Positions 23,634 to 35,237 of a stretch of DNA of 64,000 nt are shown in pieces. This DNA is from Magnaporthiopsis rhizophila (taxonomy: Eukaryota > Ascomycota > Sordariomycetes > Magnaporthales > Magnaporthaceae). The stretch covers positions 248,001 to 312,000 of the forward strand of contig PYSS01000003.1 of the NCBI GenBank assembly GCA_003049465.1, given 5' to 3'. The notes under the pieces were generated by a model. The model was given only the letters and a program-made list of their open reading frames with translations. It was not told the DNA's origin and made no database searches. Numbering within the stretch: position 1 is the stretch's first letter; every line of letters starts with the position of its first letter. The translations under genes and the position numbers were made by a program.

Positions 23634-26600
23634 GTCGAGTTCACTTCACATTGCCCTGTCACCGGGAACACGCTCCGTTAGGTGTAGACATGGAGCTGCC
23701 AAAAACAGGAGCCGTGTGTTTCTCGGTCCTTCAATCTAGTTGGTTCCAGGCCCTTTGCGCCCGCCGGACGGTAGAACCCATACAGCACTTGCGTGACTGT
23801 GAACTGGGTGGTTTAGCGCGAAGCCGACAGACACCGTGGGGGGCGGGTGCTTGTGTGCCGTTTGCGTGTGTGTGTTTCCCGTTCCATGTTCCATGCCCAG
23901 CCTGGCTCGTGCTCTGCAACGACGGAAGCCGGAGATTTTTGAGCAAACATGCCTTTTCTTCTGGGTAGGATAAACTTGTCCTTGCGAGCTCGCTGTTCGG
24001 CGTCAATTTTTGCCATAAACAGAACAGACCTTGCAGTTTAATGACGGAGGCTACCAGTGGGGACGGAAAGTGACGGGGAGATGGCACAAAAAAAGCAAGA
24101 AAATAGAAGTAAAAAAAAAAAAAAAAAGGACAGCTGCCATCCCTGCCACTCTTCTTTTAGCGATGCCAACAGCTACAGCCCAGAGCCGACCATGACATGG
24201 ATGACGTCCTGTCAGTCAGCAAGAGTCGCTGGGGTCATCGAAGATGACTTCAAGTCCCACCAAAGTCCTCGACCCTCACACCGTCCGTCTCACCGAGAAT
24301 GTTGAGACCCGTTCGGGCAGCGGGGAGAGGGGACATGGCCGAAGACGGCCAGTAAGGGTTTGGGTAGACGGGGACGGACGGGGGCAAAGGTGGGAATCCA
24401 GGACTTGGGCATTGTGGCATCGCACGACAGGTCCTGACAGAGGAGCAACAGGCCAAGGTGGCTTTGTTGGGGATTTGCCCATACGCGCAGCGGACAGTCT
24501 AGCGGCGCGGTGACACCCGAGGCGACCAAAGGGAAGGCCAAGGCGGAGCGTGGCTAGGTACCTAGATGGTAGGTAGGCTGTGAGGAGCCCCGCTCACGCA
24601 CACCCTTTCGGGGGATTTGCTCACCTCCCGTGGACCAAGCCTGGAGAAGCGGGAGGGAGTGGAGAGCACGGCGTGCCACGAATGTCGTCTCTGCTGCTGC
24701 GGTTGCGGCCTGAGTTGAAGAGGTAACTAACAGTCCACGCTGCTTGCACGGCGGGCGCCACCGCGCAGCGCAACGTCGCACAGCCAAGTGCTGCAGCCAC
24801 CCGCGTCTTGGATACCACGGACCCCACTCGCCCACGCCCTTCTGGCACCACAGAGTTTATCTATAGCTGGTCGGCCCAGCTTGTCAGAGGTAAGGCGTCG
24901 ACCGTGAGCCGTTGCTGATGCCTGCTGTCAGACCCTGCCATCCGTGGATGTCATAGGGGCCCATAGCATCGAGGCAACGTCTGGGACTAGGGCCCTGCTT
25001 TTGCTGCCTGCCTGCGTGCCGCTCAGGCGGAGAGCCGCGATCTCTATGCACAGAGCAAGCCTCGACAGCTGAGACATGGCCCCTGTCACCAGCCAGCCAG
25101 GTGTCCAAATCACGTGCGCTATAACCAATGCAAGCCATCCTTCCCGCTCTCTCGGGTCGGGTCGTCAGATCAACTCACTGTCCCCCACTTGGGGTGAGCA
25201 GGCGATTTAGGTAGGCAACGTCGGTGGTAGGGAGGTAGGTACCCAGGTAGAAGCATCACCTCTGGCATCCACCCACCTCACTCACCCGCCCGGTAGCCAT
25301 CTGGCCTGGGTGTAACGTTCAGGTGGAAATACGCGCGCACGACTGTGCCGCGGCTCGGGGAATTACTTGGTCCGAACATACCGACGGACAGCCAGACAGA
25401 GCGCAAAGGACGGCATGGCCGCCAAACATGGCCGCTGGTGCAAAGAAGTGAGGGGGTTTGGGGCGCACGCCGACGGGCCACAAAAACAACCAGCTCTCGA
25501 GCGCCTCCGCAAGAAACAGAGGCCACAACCAGCAGGGTCAGGCCACAAAACGGGACACAGAACGTGGGAATGTAGGAAGTTGGCTGACGGAAGCAGCGTG
25601 TGCGTGTGCCTCTAAAGGCCCCGTCTTTTTCGTGCTTTCGGGGTTTTCCAGCGACATGCTTTCGTGTCTCCCGTTCCATGCTCGTGCTGCTCCCGCCTGC
25701 CACCAAAACGTGCTGTCCTGTCCCTACACCCGCCGCTCGTCGGAGAAAATGTAGGCTGGCTTACCGTCGGGAGCAGGAAGCAAAAGCGGCCCTGTAGAAT
25801 GTACCAGTGTCTGATGGGTTGAGTGGGAGGAGAAGTCCACTCTAGGGGCTTTCTCTGGGCTCCGCGTTGCCGTTTCCGCACAAGCCGATCCGTATTTCTT
25901 CTGATTCAAACTAGGTTGTTTGCAAACGAACATTTGTCCTTGTGTTGCCAAACAGGTGATCCCGCGGGCAAAAAAGGCAAAAAGGCAAAAGGCAAAAACG
26001 AGGGAGAAAACGAAAGCATGAGGAGACACAAAGTGTCAGCAGCGAGACTTGCTTGCCTGCTGCTGCTGCGGCAGAATCAAACGACACAGAACCATCTAAG
26101 CATAAGCATCAACGAAGCAACTACAACAATCGACGACGCAGATTGACCTGAGCACGGGCCTTCGGGCGGCTCCGTCCCGCGCAGGCGAAATGACCGATGT
26201 TGTTGTTGACGCTGCTCGCGCCCAAGGAATTCCTGCGGCGGCTCTAGCCGTCCAATGAGAGCACAGGCCAGGCCGAGTGTTGAGGCTTTGCGCACGTGAC
26301 ATCGTTTTGCTCTCTGTCAGTCATGTCGCGCCAAGGTGGGGGAAACGCTCAATGTGGCCGCGTCTCGCTCATCCCAGCCAGGATGCGTTGCCGGCGTGTC
26401 GAAATTTTTGGGAGGGCGGCATGCAAGTCGACCCTTGTTTACATTGGCTTGCCAAATCGGGTGCTAGACACAACAATCAACAGCCGCTTGGAGGGGGCAG
26501 CAAAAAAATCACCCTATCACGGTGGCTAAATCTTAGACTCCCAGCAGCGCAGCGCATTCGCCTTCATTTCGCGCTCCCCTCCCCTCCCCCGTACAGTCTT

Positions 26601-26899
26601 TCCTTATTTTCCTTTTTTTTTTTCTTCTACTTCCACCAAACCTGGCTTGGCTCGCATTTGGGACAGCCATCCGTAGCGGCCGGGTGCCTGGTCCTTTTCT
26701 GGCTCGCTTCCAGTCGTCACTTGCCTCTCACTTTTTCGTCACCCCGGCCACGGCCACTGCCGTCCAGAGAACCCCCTCGCGTCCTCGCCTGCTCGAGGTC
26801 GCCGGGCCCGGCCCAAACACCCAACAACCGCGCCACGGTCCATTACTCTTCCAACTGCGTCACAAATCTGCCCGGTCATCGCGATCAAAGTCGCCCCCC

Positions 26900-29800
26900 A
26901 TGGATTCCGACATGGACGACTCCATGAACGACTTTTTGGACAATGAGTCCGAGGGGTACTCACCCGAGCCTGTACGTTCCCGCAGTCTTGCAGCGCCCTG
27001 CATGCATTGCGCACAGCCGAGACACAATGCCCGACCGCTAGGCCTCGCTGCGCTTCTGCTGACACCGTTTTTCAGAAGCCAAAAACCAAGCCCGCCGCAA
27101 AAAAGGCAGCGGCAAAGCCCGCCGCCGCCAAAGCTGCACCCAAAAAGAAGCTCACCCAGTCCAAGCTTGCGGTGACCAAGAAGCGCGCAAAGCCGGACTC
27201 GGACGACGATGGCGGCGCTGGCTCAGACGATGACGGCAACTTCTCTCACACACCACCAAGCGCCAAGAAGCAGAAGAAGGCCCCCGCCAAGAAGGCCGGC
27301 GGGAAGCCTCTCGCGGAAATCGAGAACGACAGCATGAACCTGGACGGCGCGGCCGACGACGTGAAGCCGCCCAAGTCCAAGAAGTCCGCAACCGAGACCT
27401 ACCAGAAGCTCACTCAGCTCGAGCACATCATCAAGCGTCCCGACACCTACATCGGCTCCGTGGAGCGGACCGACCAGAAACTATGGGTTTTCAACAAGGA
27501 GACGCAACTGGTGGAGAACAGGACCGTCAGCTTCGTGCCTGGTCTGTACAAGATCTTCGATGAGATTCTCGTCAACGCTGCCGACAACAGTCAGCGCGAC
27601 AAGACCATGACGGCGCTCAAGGTCACCATCGACCGCGAGTCGGGCCAGATATCTGTCGAGAACAACGGAAAGGGAATCCCCGTCGAGATGCACGAGAAGG
27701 AGAAGGTCTACATCCCGGAGCTGATCTTCGGCCACCTCCTCACCGGTTCAAACTACGATGACAAGGAGCTGAAGACGGTTGGTGGCCGCAACGGTTACGG
27801 TGCCAAGCTTACCAACATCTTCAGTACCGAGTTCATCCTCGAGTGTCAGGACAGCAACAGCGGCAAGAACTACTCGCAGAGGTGGACCGACAACATGAGC
27901 GTGTGCGAAAAGGCAAAGATCAAAGCCAAGAAGGCCTCGGACTACGTGCGCGTCACTTTCAAGCCAGACTACAAGCGCTTCGGCATGGAGGACGGCATCG
28001 ACGACGATCTCGAGTCGCTCATGTACCGCCGCGTCTACGACATGGCCGGCACCCTGGATTCCGGTGTCAAGGTGTTCCTGAACGGCGAGCAGCTCAAGAT
28101 CAACTTCAAGAAGTACTGCGAGATGTACGCCAAGTCCATCGCCAAGGAGCGCGACGATGTTGCCCCCGAGGGTGCCGAAGGTGCCCCCGTGGCCGAGGTC
28201 ATCTATGAGGACCCCAAGCTGCACAGCCGCTGGAAGGTCGCCTTCACCGTGTCGGACGGCTCGTTCCAGCAGGTCTCGTTCGTCAACTCCATCGCCACCA
28301 CCTCCGGAGGCACGCACACCAACTACATCGCCGACCAGATCTGCCAGGCCCTGCTGGCCGACCTCAACAAGAAGAAGAAGGGCCACTCGCTCAAGCTGAA
28401 CCACATCCGCAACTATATCTTCATCTTCGTCAGCGCCCTCATCGAGAACCCGGCGTTCACGTCGCAGACCAAGGAACAGATGACTACCAAGGCCAGCGCT
28501 TTTGGTAGCAAGTGCCACCTGTCCGACGCCTTCCTCAAGAAGGTCAAGCAGACCGAGGCCATCGAGAACATCATCCACTTCGCTGAGAAGAAGGCGGACA
28601 AGATGCTGTCCAAGAGCGACGGCAACAAACGCTCGCGCATCAGCAACGACAAGCTGGTCGAGGCCAACTTGGCAGGTACCAGGCACGGCCACGAGTGCAC
28701 CCTCATCCTGACGGAGGGTGACTCAGCCAGGGGTCTGGCTGTTGCTGGTCGCGCCGTGCTGGACCCGGACCGCATCGGCGTCTTCCCCCTGCGCGGAAAG
28801 ATGCTGAACGTGCGGGATGCGCCCGTCGACCAGATCCTCAAAAACAAGGAGATCCAAAACATCAAGCAGTTCCTCGGTCTCAAGCACAAGCAGCACTACA
28901 CCGACACCAAGAGCCTGCGGTACGGCCATCTGATGATCATGGCCGATCAGGATCACGACGGTAGTCACATCAAGGGGCTTCTCATCAACTTCCTTCAAGT
29001 GCAGTTCCCGTCCCTGCTGCAGATCCCAGACTTCTTCCAGGAGTTCATCACCCCCGTCGTCAAGGTGTGGCAGGGCTCCAATCCCAAGAAGCCGACCAAG
29101 CTCAAGAGTTTCTTCAACCTGCCTCAGTACGAGGAGTGGAAGGAGGCCCACAAGCACGAAATTCGGCGCTGGGACTACAAGTACCTCAAGGGACTGGGAA
29201 CCTCATCCAACGAGGACGCCCAAGTCTACTTTACCGACCTAGACCGCCACCTGAAGGAGTTCGATACGATGAAGCCTCAGGAGGTCGAGCTCTTTGAATT
29301 GGCCTTCTCCAAGAAGAAGGCCGACGCCCGAAAGGAATGGCTGGGCAACTTTGTTCCCGGCACTTACCTGGACCACTCGACCAAGTCTGTCTCGTACAGC
29401 GACTTCGTCAACAAGGAGCTCATCCTCTTCAGCATGGCTGACAACATGCGTTCGATACCTTCGGTCATCGACGGCTTAAAGCCTGGGCAGCGCAAGGTCA
29501 TCTTTGCGAGTTTCAAGCGGAACCTGGTAAAGGACAAGAAGGTCGTCGAGTTGGCTGGTTACGTCTCGGAGCAGGCCGCCTACCACCACGGTGAGGCCTC
29601 GCTGCAGCAGACCATCATCGGCCTGGCTCAGAACTTTGTCGGGTCCAACAACGTGAACTGCCTCGAGCCCAGTGGTAACTTCGGTTCTCGTCTCGCCGGT
29701 GGCTCCGACGCCGCCAGCGCTCGATACATCTTCACTCGTCTATCGCCATTTGCCCGGCGCGTCTTCTCTGCCCTGGACGAGCCTATTCTACAGCACCAAG

Positions 29801-32282
29801 TAGACGACGGCAAGGTCATAGAGCCCAAGGTCTACGCACCCGTCATCCCCATGGTCCTGGCCAACGGTGCTGACGGTATCGGCACGGGTTGGAGTACGTC
29901 GATCCCCAACTACCACCCCCGGGACATCGTCGAGAACCTGAAGCGGCGCATGGGTCGCTTGGATGTGGACGAGGAGCAGCCTTTCCAAACTATGCTCCCT
30001 TGGTTCCGTGGCTGGAAGGGCACAGCGCGACCCGAGGGCCCTGGGCGGTACAGCTTCAACGGGATTGCAGAGGTGGACGAGAAGAACCCCAACGAGGTGG
30101 TCATCACGGAGCTTCCGATCCGGATGTGGACGGACGATTTCAAGGCCAAGTTGGAGGATATCATCCGTGCCGAGAAGACGCCGTCCTTCATCAAGGACTA
30201 CAAGGAGTTCAACGACCACCGGAATGTGCACTTTGTCGTCCAGCTCGAGGACAAGCACATGCAGGCCGCGCTCAAGGAGGGTCTCCTGGAGAGGTTCAAA
30301 CTCCTCAAAAACATCGCCACAACGAACTTGGTCGCCTTCGACACCAACGGCATGATCCGCAAGTACGAAAAGGTCGAGGACATCCTGGAAGAGTACTACC
30401 ACTACCGGCTCAACATGTACACCGAGCGCAAGGTACGTCAGATCATGTCATATTTCCTCCCCCAGCTGACCCTTGCCGCAAATACTAACTGGATAAAACC
30501 CTACGTATCACCAACAGGCCCACTGGCTCAAGGTCTACCATGCGGACTACCGCAAACTCAAGAACCAGTACCGCTTCATCTTGGAGATCATCGAGGGCAA
30601 GTTAGTCGTCTCCAAGAAGAAGAAGGTCGTTCTGGTTCAGGAGCTGCGTGACCGCAAGTATGAGGCCTTCCCCAAGACCGAAGCTGCAAAACAGGCCAAA
30701 GAGGACGAGGAGGACAATCAGCCCGCAGAGGAAGAAGAGGAAGGGAACGCCAGCGACTACGATTACCTTTTGTCGGTAAGTAAAGATGCAAACCAACTAC
30801 TTCTCGACCGGGGAGACGGGAAATGTCTGACAGCAGACGTGATAGATGCCCATCTGGTCGCTCACCCTCGAGCGCCTGGAGAAGCTCAAGAAGTTGATCG
30901 AGGCCAAAAAGGCCGAGCATGACGAGCTCGAGATGAAGAGCGAGAAGGACCTGTGGTGCCAGGATCTAGACGACTTCATGCAGGAGTGGGAGGCGCAGAT
31001 GCAGCTCGACAAGGAGATCCAGAGCAACATCAACCGCATGGGCCGTCGCGTCTCTAGGAAGATCGGCGCCGGCCGAGGGGGCGGCCGCAAGCCCAAGGCA
31101 GCCGACGACGACTACGCCCCGACAAAGGGCAGGGCCGCGTCCAAGGCCGCGCCCAAGGCTGCGGCAAAGGTCAAGGAGGGCCCGGCCATCAAGGTCGAGC
31201 CGACAAAGACCCACGAGCGCTTTGCAAGCATGTTCTCCACAAAGCCCAAGGCGAAGCCCACCAGCAGGTCTCAATTCGATGGTGCATCCGACGATTTCTC
31301 CGACGACGACTTCGCTGCGCTCAGCAAGCCAAAGGCCACCACCGCCCCCTCAGTCAAGAAAGAGGACGCGGACGAGAGGCCCGCCGATAACGTCATGGAT
31401 CTGGATGACGATTCGGTGCAGGCGCCTGTACGCTCCAGGCGGGCCGCGGCAGCGAAGCCCAAAGCATGGATCGTCGACGACGACGAGTCCGAATCTGACT
31501 TTGACGACAAGATGCTCGACGACGTCGGCGCAATGGTCAAGGGCATCGGCAAGCCCGAGGCCGAGTCGGGCAACGGCACCTCGGGCCGGCTCAGCCTGTT
31601 CGCCATGTCCCGTCCGGAGAGCAGCGGCGACAACGCGCCCGCCAGCGCGACCTTGAACAGCAAGCTCAAGACGAAGCACTCCAAAACGTTTGCCGACCTT
31701 GACAGCCCCGACGAGACCAACTACGAGCTCCTGGCCCAGCGCTCCAGCCCCGTCAAGTCGGTCAAGGACGACGTCGTGGACCAGCTCCTCTCGGACGATG
31801 ACGACGATGATCTGCCGCCGCCCAGCAAGATTACAGCCACAGCCAAGGCGTCATCGTCAGCGGCTGCGCCGCCCAAGGCTCCTCTCAGCGTCGTCGCCGC
31901 CCCAGCCAAGAAGGCCCGCGGGCGCCCGGCAGGCGCCAAGAACAAGCCCAAGGAGGACGCGCCGGCGCCGAAGCCCAAGCCCAAGGCCGCGGCAGGCAAG
32001 AAGCAGACGACTCTCTCACCCGCCGCCAAGGCTTACGCCGCCAAGATAAAGGCGAGGAAGGCGATGCTGGACGACGACGAGGATGAGGATGATGATGACG
32101 ACGTCGTCATGAAAGAAGCAGCACCGCCCTCCCCAGTCGCCACGGCTCCCAAGGGGCGCGGCCGTCCCGCGCGTGCCGCTGCCTCCAAGCCGAAGACGCC
32201 AATCGTTCTGGACGACTCGGACGACTCGCTGAGCAATGAACTGGACGACGAGAGCGACGATTTCGGCGGGGACAGCGACTAA
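26900..32282 (+). CDS. TOP2: DNA topoisomerase II
   Basis: Predicted 1707-residue type IIA topoisomerase, which passes one duplex through another using ATP. Exons are 26900-26971, 27076-30432, 30518-30775 and 30846-32282, all phase 0. The N-terminus (about residues 25-100) is Lys/Ala/Pro-rich and histone-H1-like. The GHKL ATPase domain has the N-box EILVNAADN (187-195) and the ATP loop GRNGYGAKL (from 261). The TOPRIM domain has EGDSA (Glu571) and DQDHDG (Asp648, 650, 652). The cleavage domain has AAYHHGEASLQ, and the active-site tyrosine in SARYIF is Tyr908. The third intron ends exactly before MPIWSLT, a conserved block. The C-terminal about 350 residues are a Lys/Asp/Ser/Pro-rich tail with acidic patches, expected to be nuclear and phospho-regulated. 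The second intron has a good branch site (TACTAAC). Length is typical for fungi. Confidence 0.97.
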
Positions 32283-33709
32283 AAAGTGTCAAAGGGTCGC
32301 CTTGCAGGCCAGGCTGCTGTCTGACCGACGTTTTTAAGAATATGAGAAATGAGGGATATGGATAGATGCTGGCGAACGCACGTCTTTTTCATTTTTCATT
32401 TTTTTTTTTTTTTCAGGGGCTTCCTTGTCTTGTCTGTAATCGGAGACGGCCGGGTAGAGAGAGAGGTCTGTACTTTTCTTTACTTCCACACTCTACCCGG
32501 CCACTTTTTTCTTTTTTCCTTTTATTTTTGCCCAATGTTGTTCTCGAATTGCCCGATATTATCTTATCTCGTCGCCTATGTTTCCGTCTAGCAGGCATAG
32601 GCTTCTCTTGCTCTTTTACAACTTTGCTTGTATATCCGGCGTTTTTCTCCATGATGATTGATCATTGCGCGATTGTGAACACACTTTATAAGCCCATGCC
32701 ATGACTGGCTGCATTGAGAGATACCCATGTCATGCATCCATCCATCCATCCACTGATTTGACGTATACAGTCCCACCGAAAACGCGTTTCTTTCTCTGCA
32801 ACATTGGCCGGCCAGTTGTAAATCACGGAGGAAAAAAAAACGGCTGGGCTGGATCACGGCAAGATACAAAACCACGAGCACGACTTGGAGGAAGTGGTGA
32901 TTAAAACTGCCAGAGGATGCGTGACTAACTGACTATTCGACGATTCCGCAAACACAAAAATAGGGGTGAGGAGAGAAAAAGGCAAAACAATTATACATCA
33001 ACATCGACGGCACCATTCTCTCACAACAACACATTCCGCGGCATGTGCTCGCTCTCTGTCCTCCATCATCCAGACCAAGCGCGACCCCATCCTAGTAGCC
33101 AGCTTTCATCCCCCGAGAACGGCTTCTTTCCGACCTGGCTACAAAGCCCCCTAGCTACCAGGCATGGCCCCATCCACACATCCATGCGCTTTTGCATTCT
33201 CGGCGCACACCCGAACCCGTTCATTGTCGTACCTCCACAGCCCACTCTCAAGCCAAGAAAATAAACAGCAGAGGAAAAGCAAAACGGGACATATAAGCCA
33301 TTATCACGAGTTCCCAAGAATCCACTGCACTGGGTTGGTCGTTCGTTTCATTCAAGCATGCTGTTTCCCCCTCATGTGTTGTGCCCTACGCCGTGCGGTA
33401 ATAACGAAAAGCAATCGAAGAAGAAGAAGAAAAAGAAGAAGAGTCCATCAAATCATGTTAGTCGAGTCCGTAAGACTGGTGAGCCCATGGGTCGCGGTTG
33501 CAGTAAAGACTGGCAAGCTCGAGGGAGGTTTGTCGCCCGGGAGTGCTCGAGGTTCCAGGGAGCAGCCAAGGCAGAGAAACATGTGTACATAACATGTAGG
33601 TAGGTGCCAAAGCCAGGTTATGCCGAAGCCGAAAATGATGGACGGACACTTCACATGCGGCGCATCATCTTTTCGGCTTGGCGTTCCTGCCAACATTGTT
33701 GTACTCTGT
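32283..33709. other. Convergent 3' spacer TOP2/RTN1
   Basis: T-rich sequence directly after the TOP2 stop fits a 3' UTR. A short ATCC repeat occurs near 32737-32750 and an AAG-rich repeat near 33416-33443. No gene is seen on either strand. Confidence 0.45.
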
Positions 33710-35237
33710 TTAGGCTTTGATAGGCGCTTTGAGAGGCACCTTCTCATCCTCGGACTCTTCCTCGGACGACTCCTCCTGTTTAGCCGGAGCAGCCGGGAAG
33801 CCCTTGGGCGCCTGGGGGAAGTCGGACTTCTTAACCTCGTCGCCCGGGGCAGCTTTGCGGGAGGCAGCAGGGGACTTGGAGCGGCCACGGAGCAGCTCCT
33901 GGGCCTTGGCGGTGTAGTCGCCCATGTACTGCTTGGTCAGCTCGGTAGCCTGGGCAGTGTGCTTGCCGGCCACCTCCTTCAGCTGGTTGGTCTGGCTCTC
34001 GACGACTTCCGAGACATGCTTCAGCTGTTCGTCGATCAACTCCTTGTTGGACTTGTAGACGAGCGGGGCGATGAAAGCAACGGTGGTGAAGATCAGAGTC
34101 AGGCCCCAGTAAGGGACGAACTTGACGAGGTAGTAGGCAAGCAGAGAACCGACGAAAGCCTGCAGGGTGGTGAGAGTTGGATCTAGTTAGCACCTCGGTT
34201 CTGGGAAGCAGCCTAAACGAACGATGCACACCTCGATGTGCGCAGGGAACCGTCAAAGGGGCTTTACCAGAGCGGAGACGGGGACATTCTCAACGAAGAG
34301 GATACGCTGAGACTCGATAATGAAAAAGTTGAGAAGCTCGTGAACGTCCCCAATAAGGCCGTTCAAGGTCTCCTGCGAAATGGTGTAGTACTTGCGGGGG
34401 CGGAGCTGGCTGGCGACGCCCGTGCCCAGAACGGTCTTTCCGGCGACCTCGGCGGCGACCGTAGTAAGGAGGGTGATCCAGGTGAGCTTGAGGGCATATC
34501 GGAACACGTCCAGGTATCTAACCGAGAAGACGAGGGTGACGATAGAGACATAAGCGATGGCGGAAGCACCTGGGAAAGGAGGCGGCGGCGCGGGTTAGCA
34601 GCTACACCCTATAAAAGGGATGCAAGAGACATCATTTGCTCAGAGCCACCTCAGGTGGACAGACGTACGAGGGTTGTTCCAGGACAGGAGCTCCGAGAAG
34701 AAGGAGTGGTAGTGCGTCAGCGGCTGGCCGGTGGCGGCCGGGTTCGCTGGCGTTTGCCGCGAGGCGGCGAGCTTGGAGAACTCGGCCGACGTCTTGGCGG
34801 ACTGGTCCTTGACATTTTTGGCAACCGGGCCTGTCGGATGGCAAGGGGTCAGCGGGGCCATGAGCTGAGAAGCTGAGTCGGCCTGGCTGGTTGGCAGCTA
34901 GGGGAGTCGCCGCAGACAATCATCATACCATTGGTGACAGAGTCATAGGCAGCCGAGGCGTCTGCAGGGGCGGATTCGGTCAGTTGCAGGTTCCGAGGGA
35001 AAGCTTGCGCACGCGACATGTGGCATTCGGAATGTGTGGCATCACTGAGCAGGCGGCGGCGGCGGCGGCGGCGGCGGGAGGGGCCGGAAACACTGTCGAG
35101 AGGAGATGGTTTGTGGTTAGCGGACGGTCCTGGGGCGATATTGGCTGTGGTCGGAGCTGCGGGAGAGGGCGGCGACGAACCTTACTGCTCTTCAGAGCAT
35201 CGATGCCGGAGCCGCCGTTGGCAGCCGAATCAGCCAT
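33710..35237 (-). CDS. RTN1: Reticulon-family ER membrane protein
   Basis: Predicted 332-residue reticulon, a protein that bends the ER membrane into tubules. Exons from the 5' end: 35237-35186, 34961-34929 (33 bp), 34830-34669, 34569-34268 and 34159-33710; all junctions keep frame. The reticulon homology domain starts near residue 68 with HSFFSELLSWNNPRASAIAY. It has a first hydrophobic hairpin (IAYVSIVTLVFSVRYLDV, then TWITLLTTVAAEVAG), a hydrophilic loop (YYTISQETLNGLIGDVHELLNFF), and a second hairpin (AFVGSLLAYYLVKFVPYW, LIFTTVAFIAPLVY). The C-terminal tail is a likely coiled coil (IDEQLKHVSEVVESQTNQ) ending Lys/Glu-rich with an acidic EESSEEESEDE patch. The first donor was taken as GTAAGG after 17 codons, so the exon 1-2 junction is the least certain. 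Confidence 0.9.

Larger units (their letters stand above)
19274..26899. other. 7.6-kb gene-free divergent spacer
   Basis: No recognisable protein could be found on either strand between the start of the APSES gene (-) and of TOP2 (+). The region is rich in low-complexity sequence: A/T homopolymers, a CA-type microsatellite near 21027-21075, another CA run near 21990-22008, and clusters of ACCTACCT/AGGTAGGT near 23130-23240 and 24550-24580. A 7-bp tandem repeat lies at 23606-23633. Open frames of up to about 216 codons exist but are low complexity, often lack an ATG and resemble nothing I know. It probably contains the long promoter and 5' leader of the regulator, the short promoter of TOP2, and perhaps non-coding transcripts. 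Confidence 0.5.

Noticed and set aside
27748..28692. 314-codon open frame antisense to TOP2
   Set aside because: Shadow frame; the sense strand encodes the conserved ATPase and TOPRIM regions.
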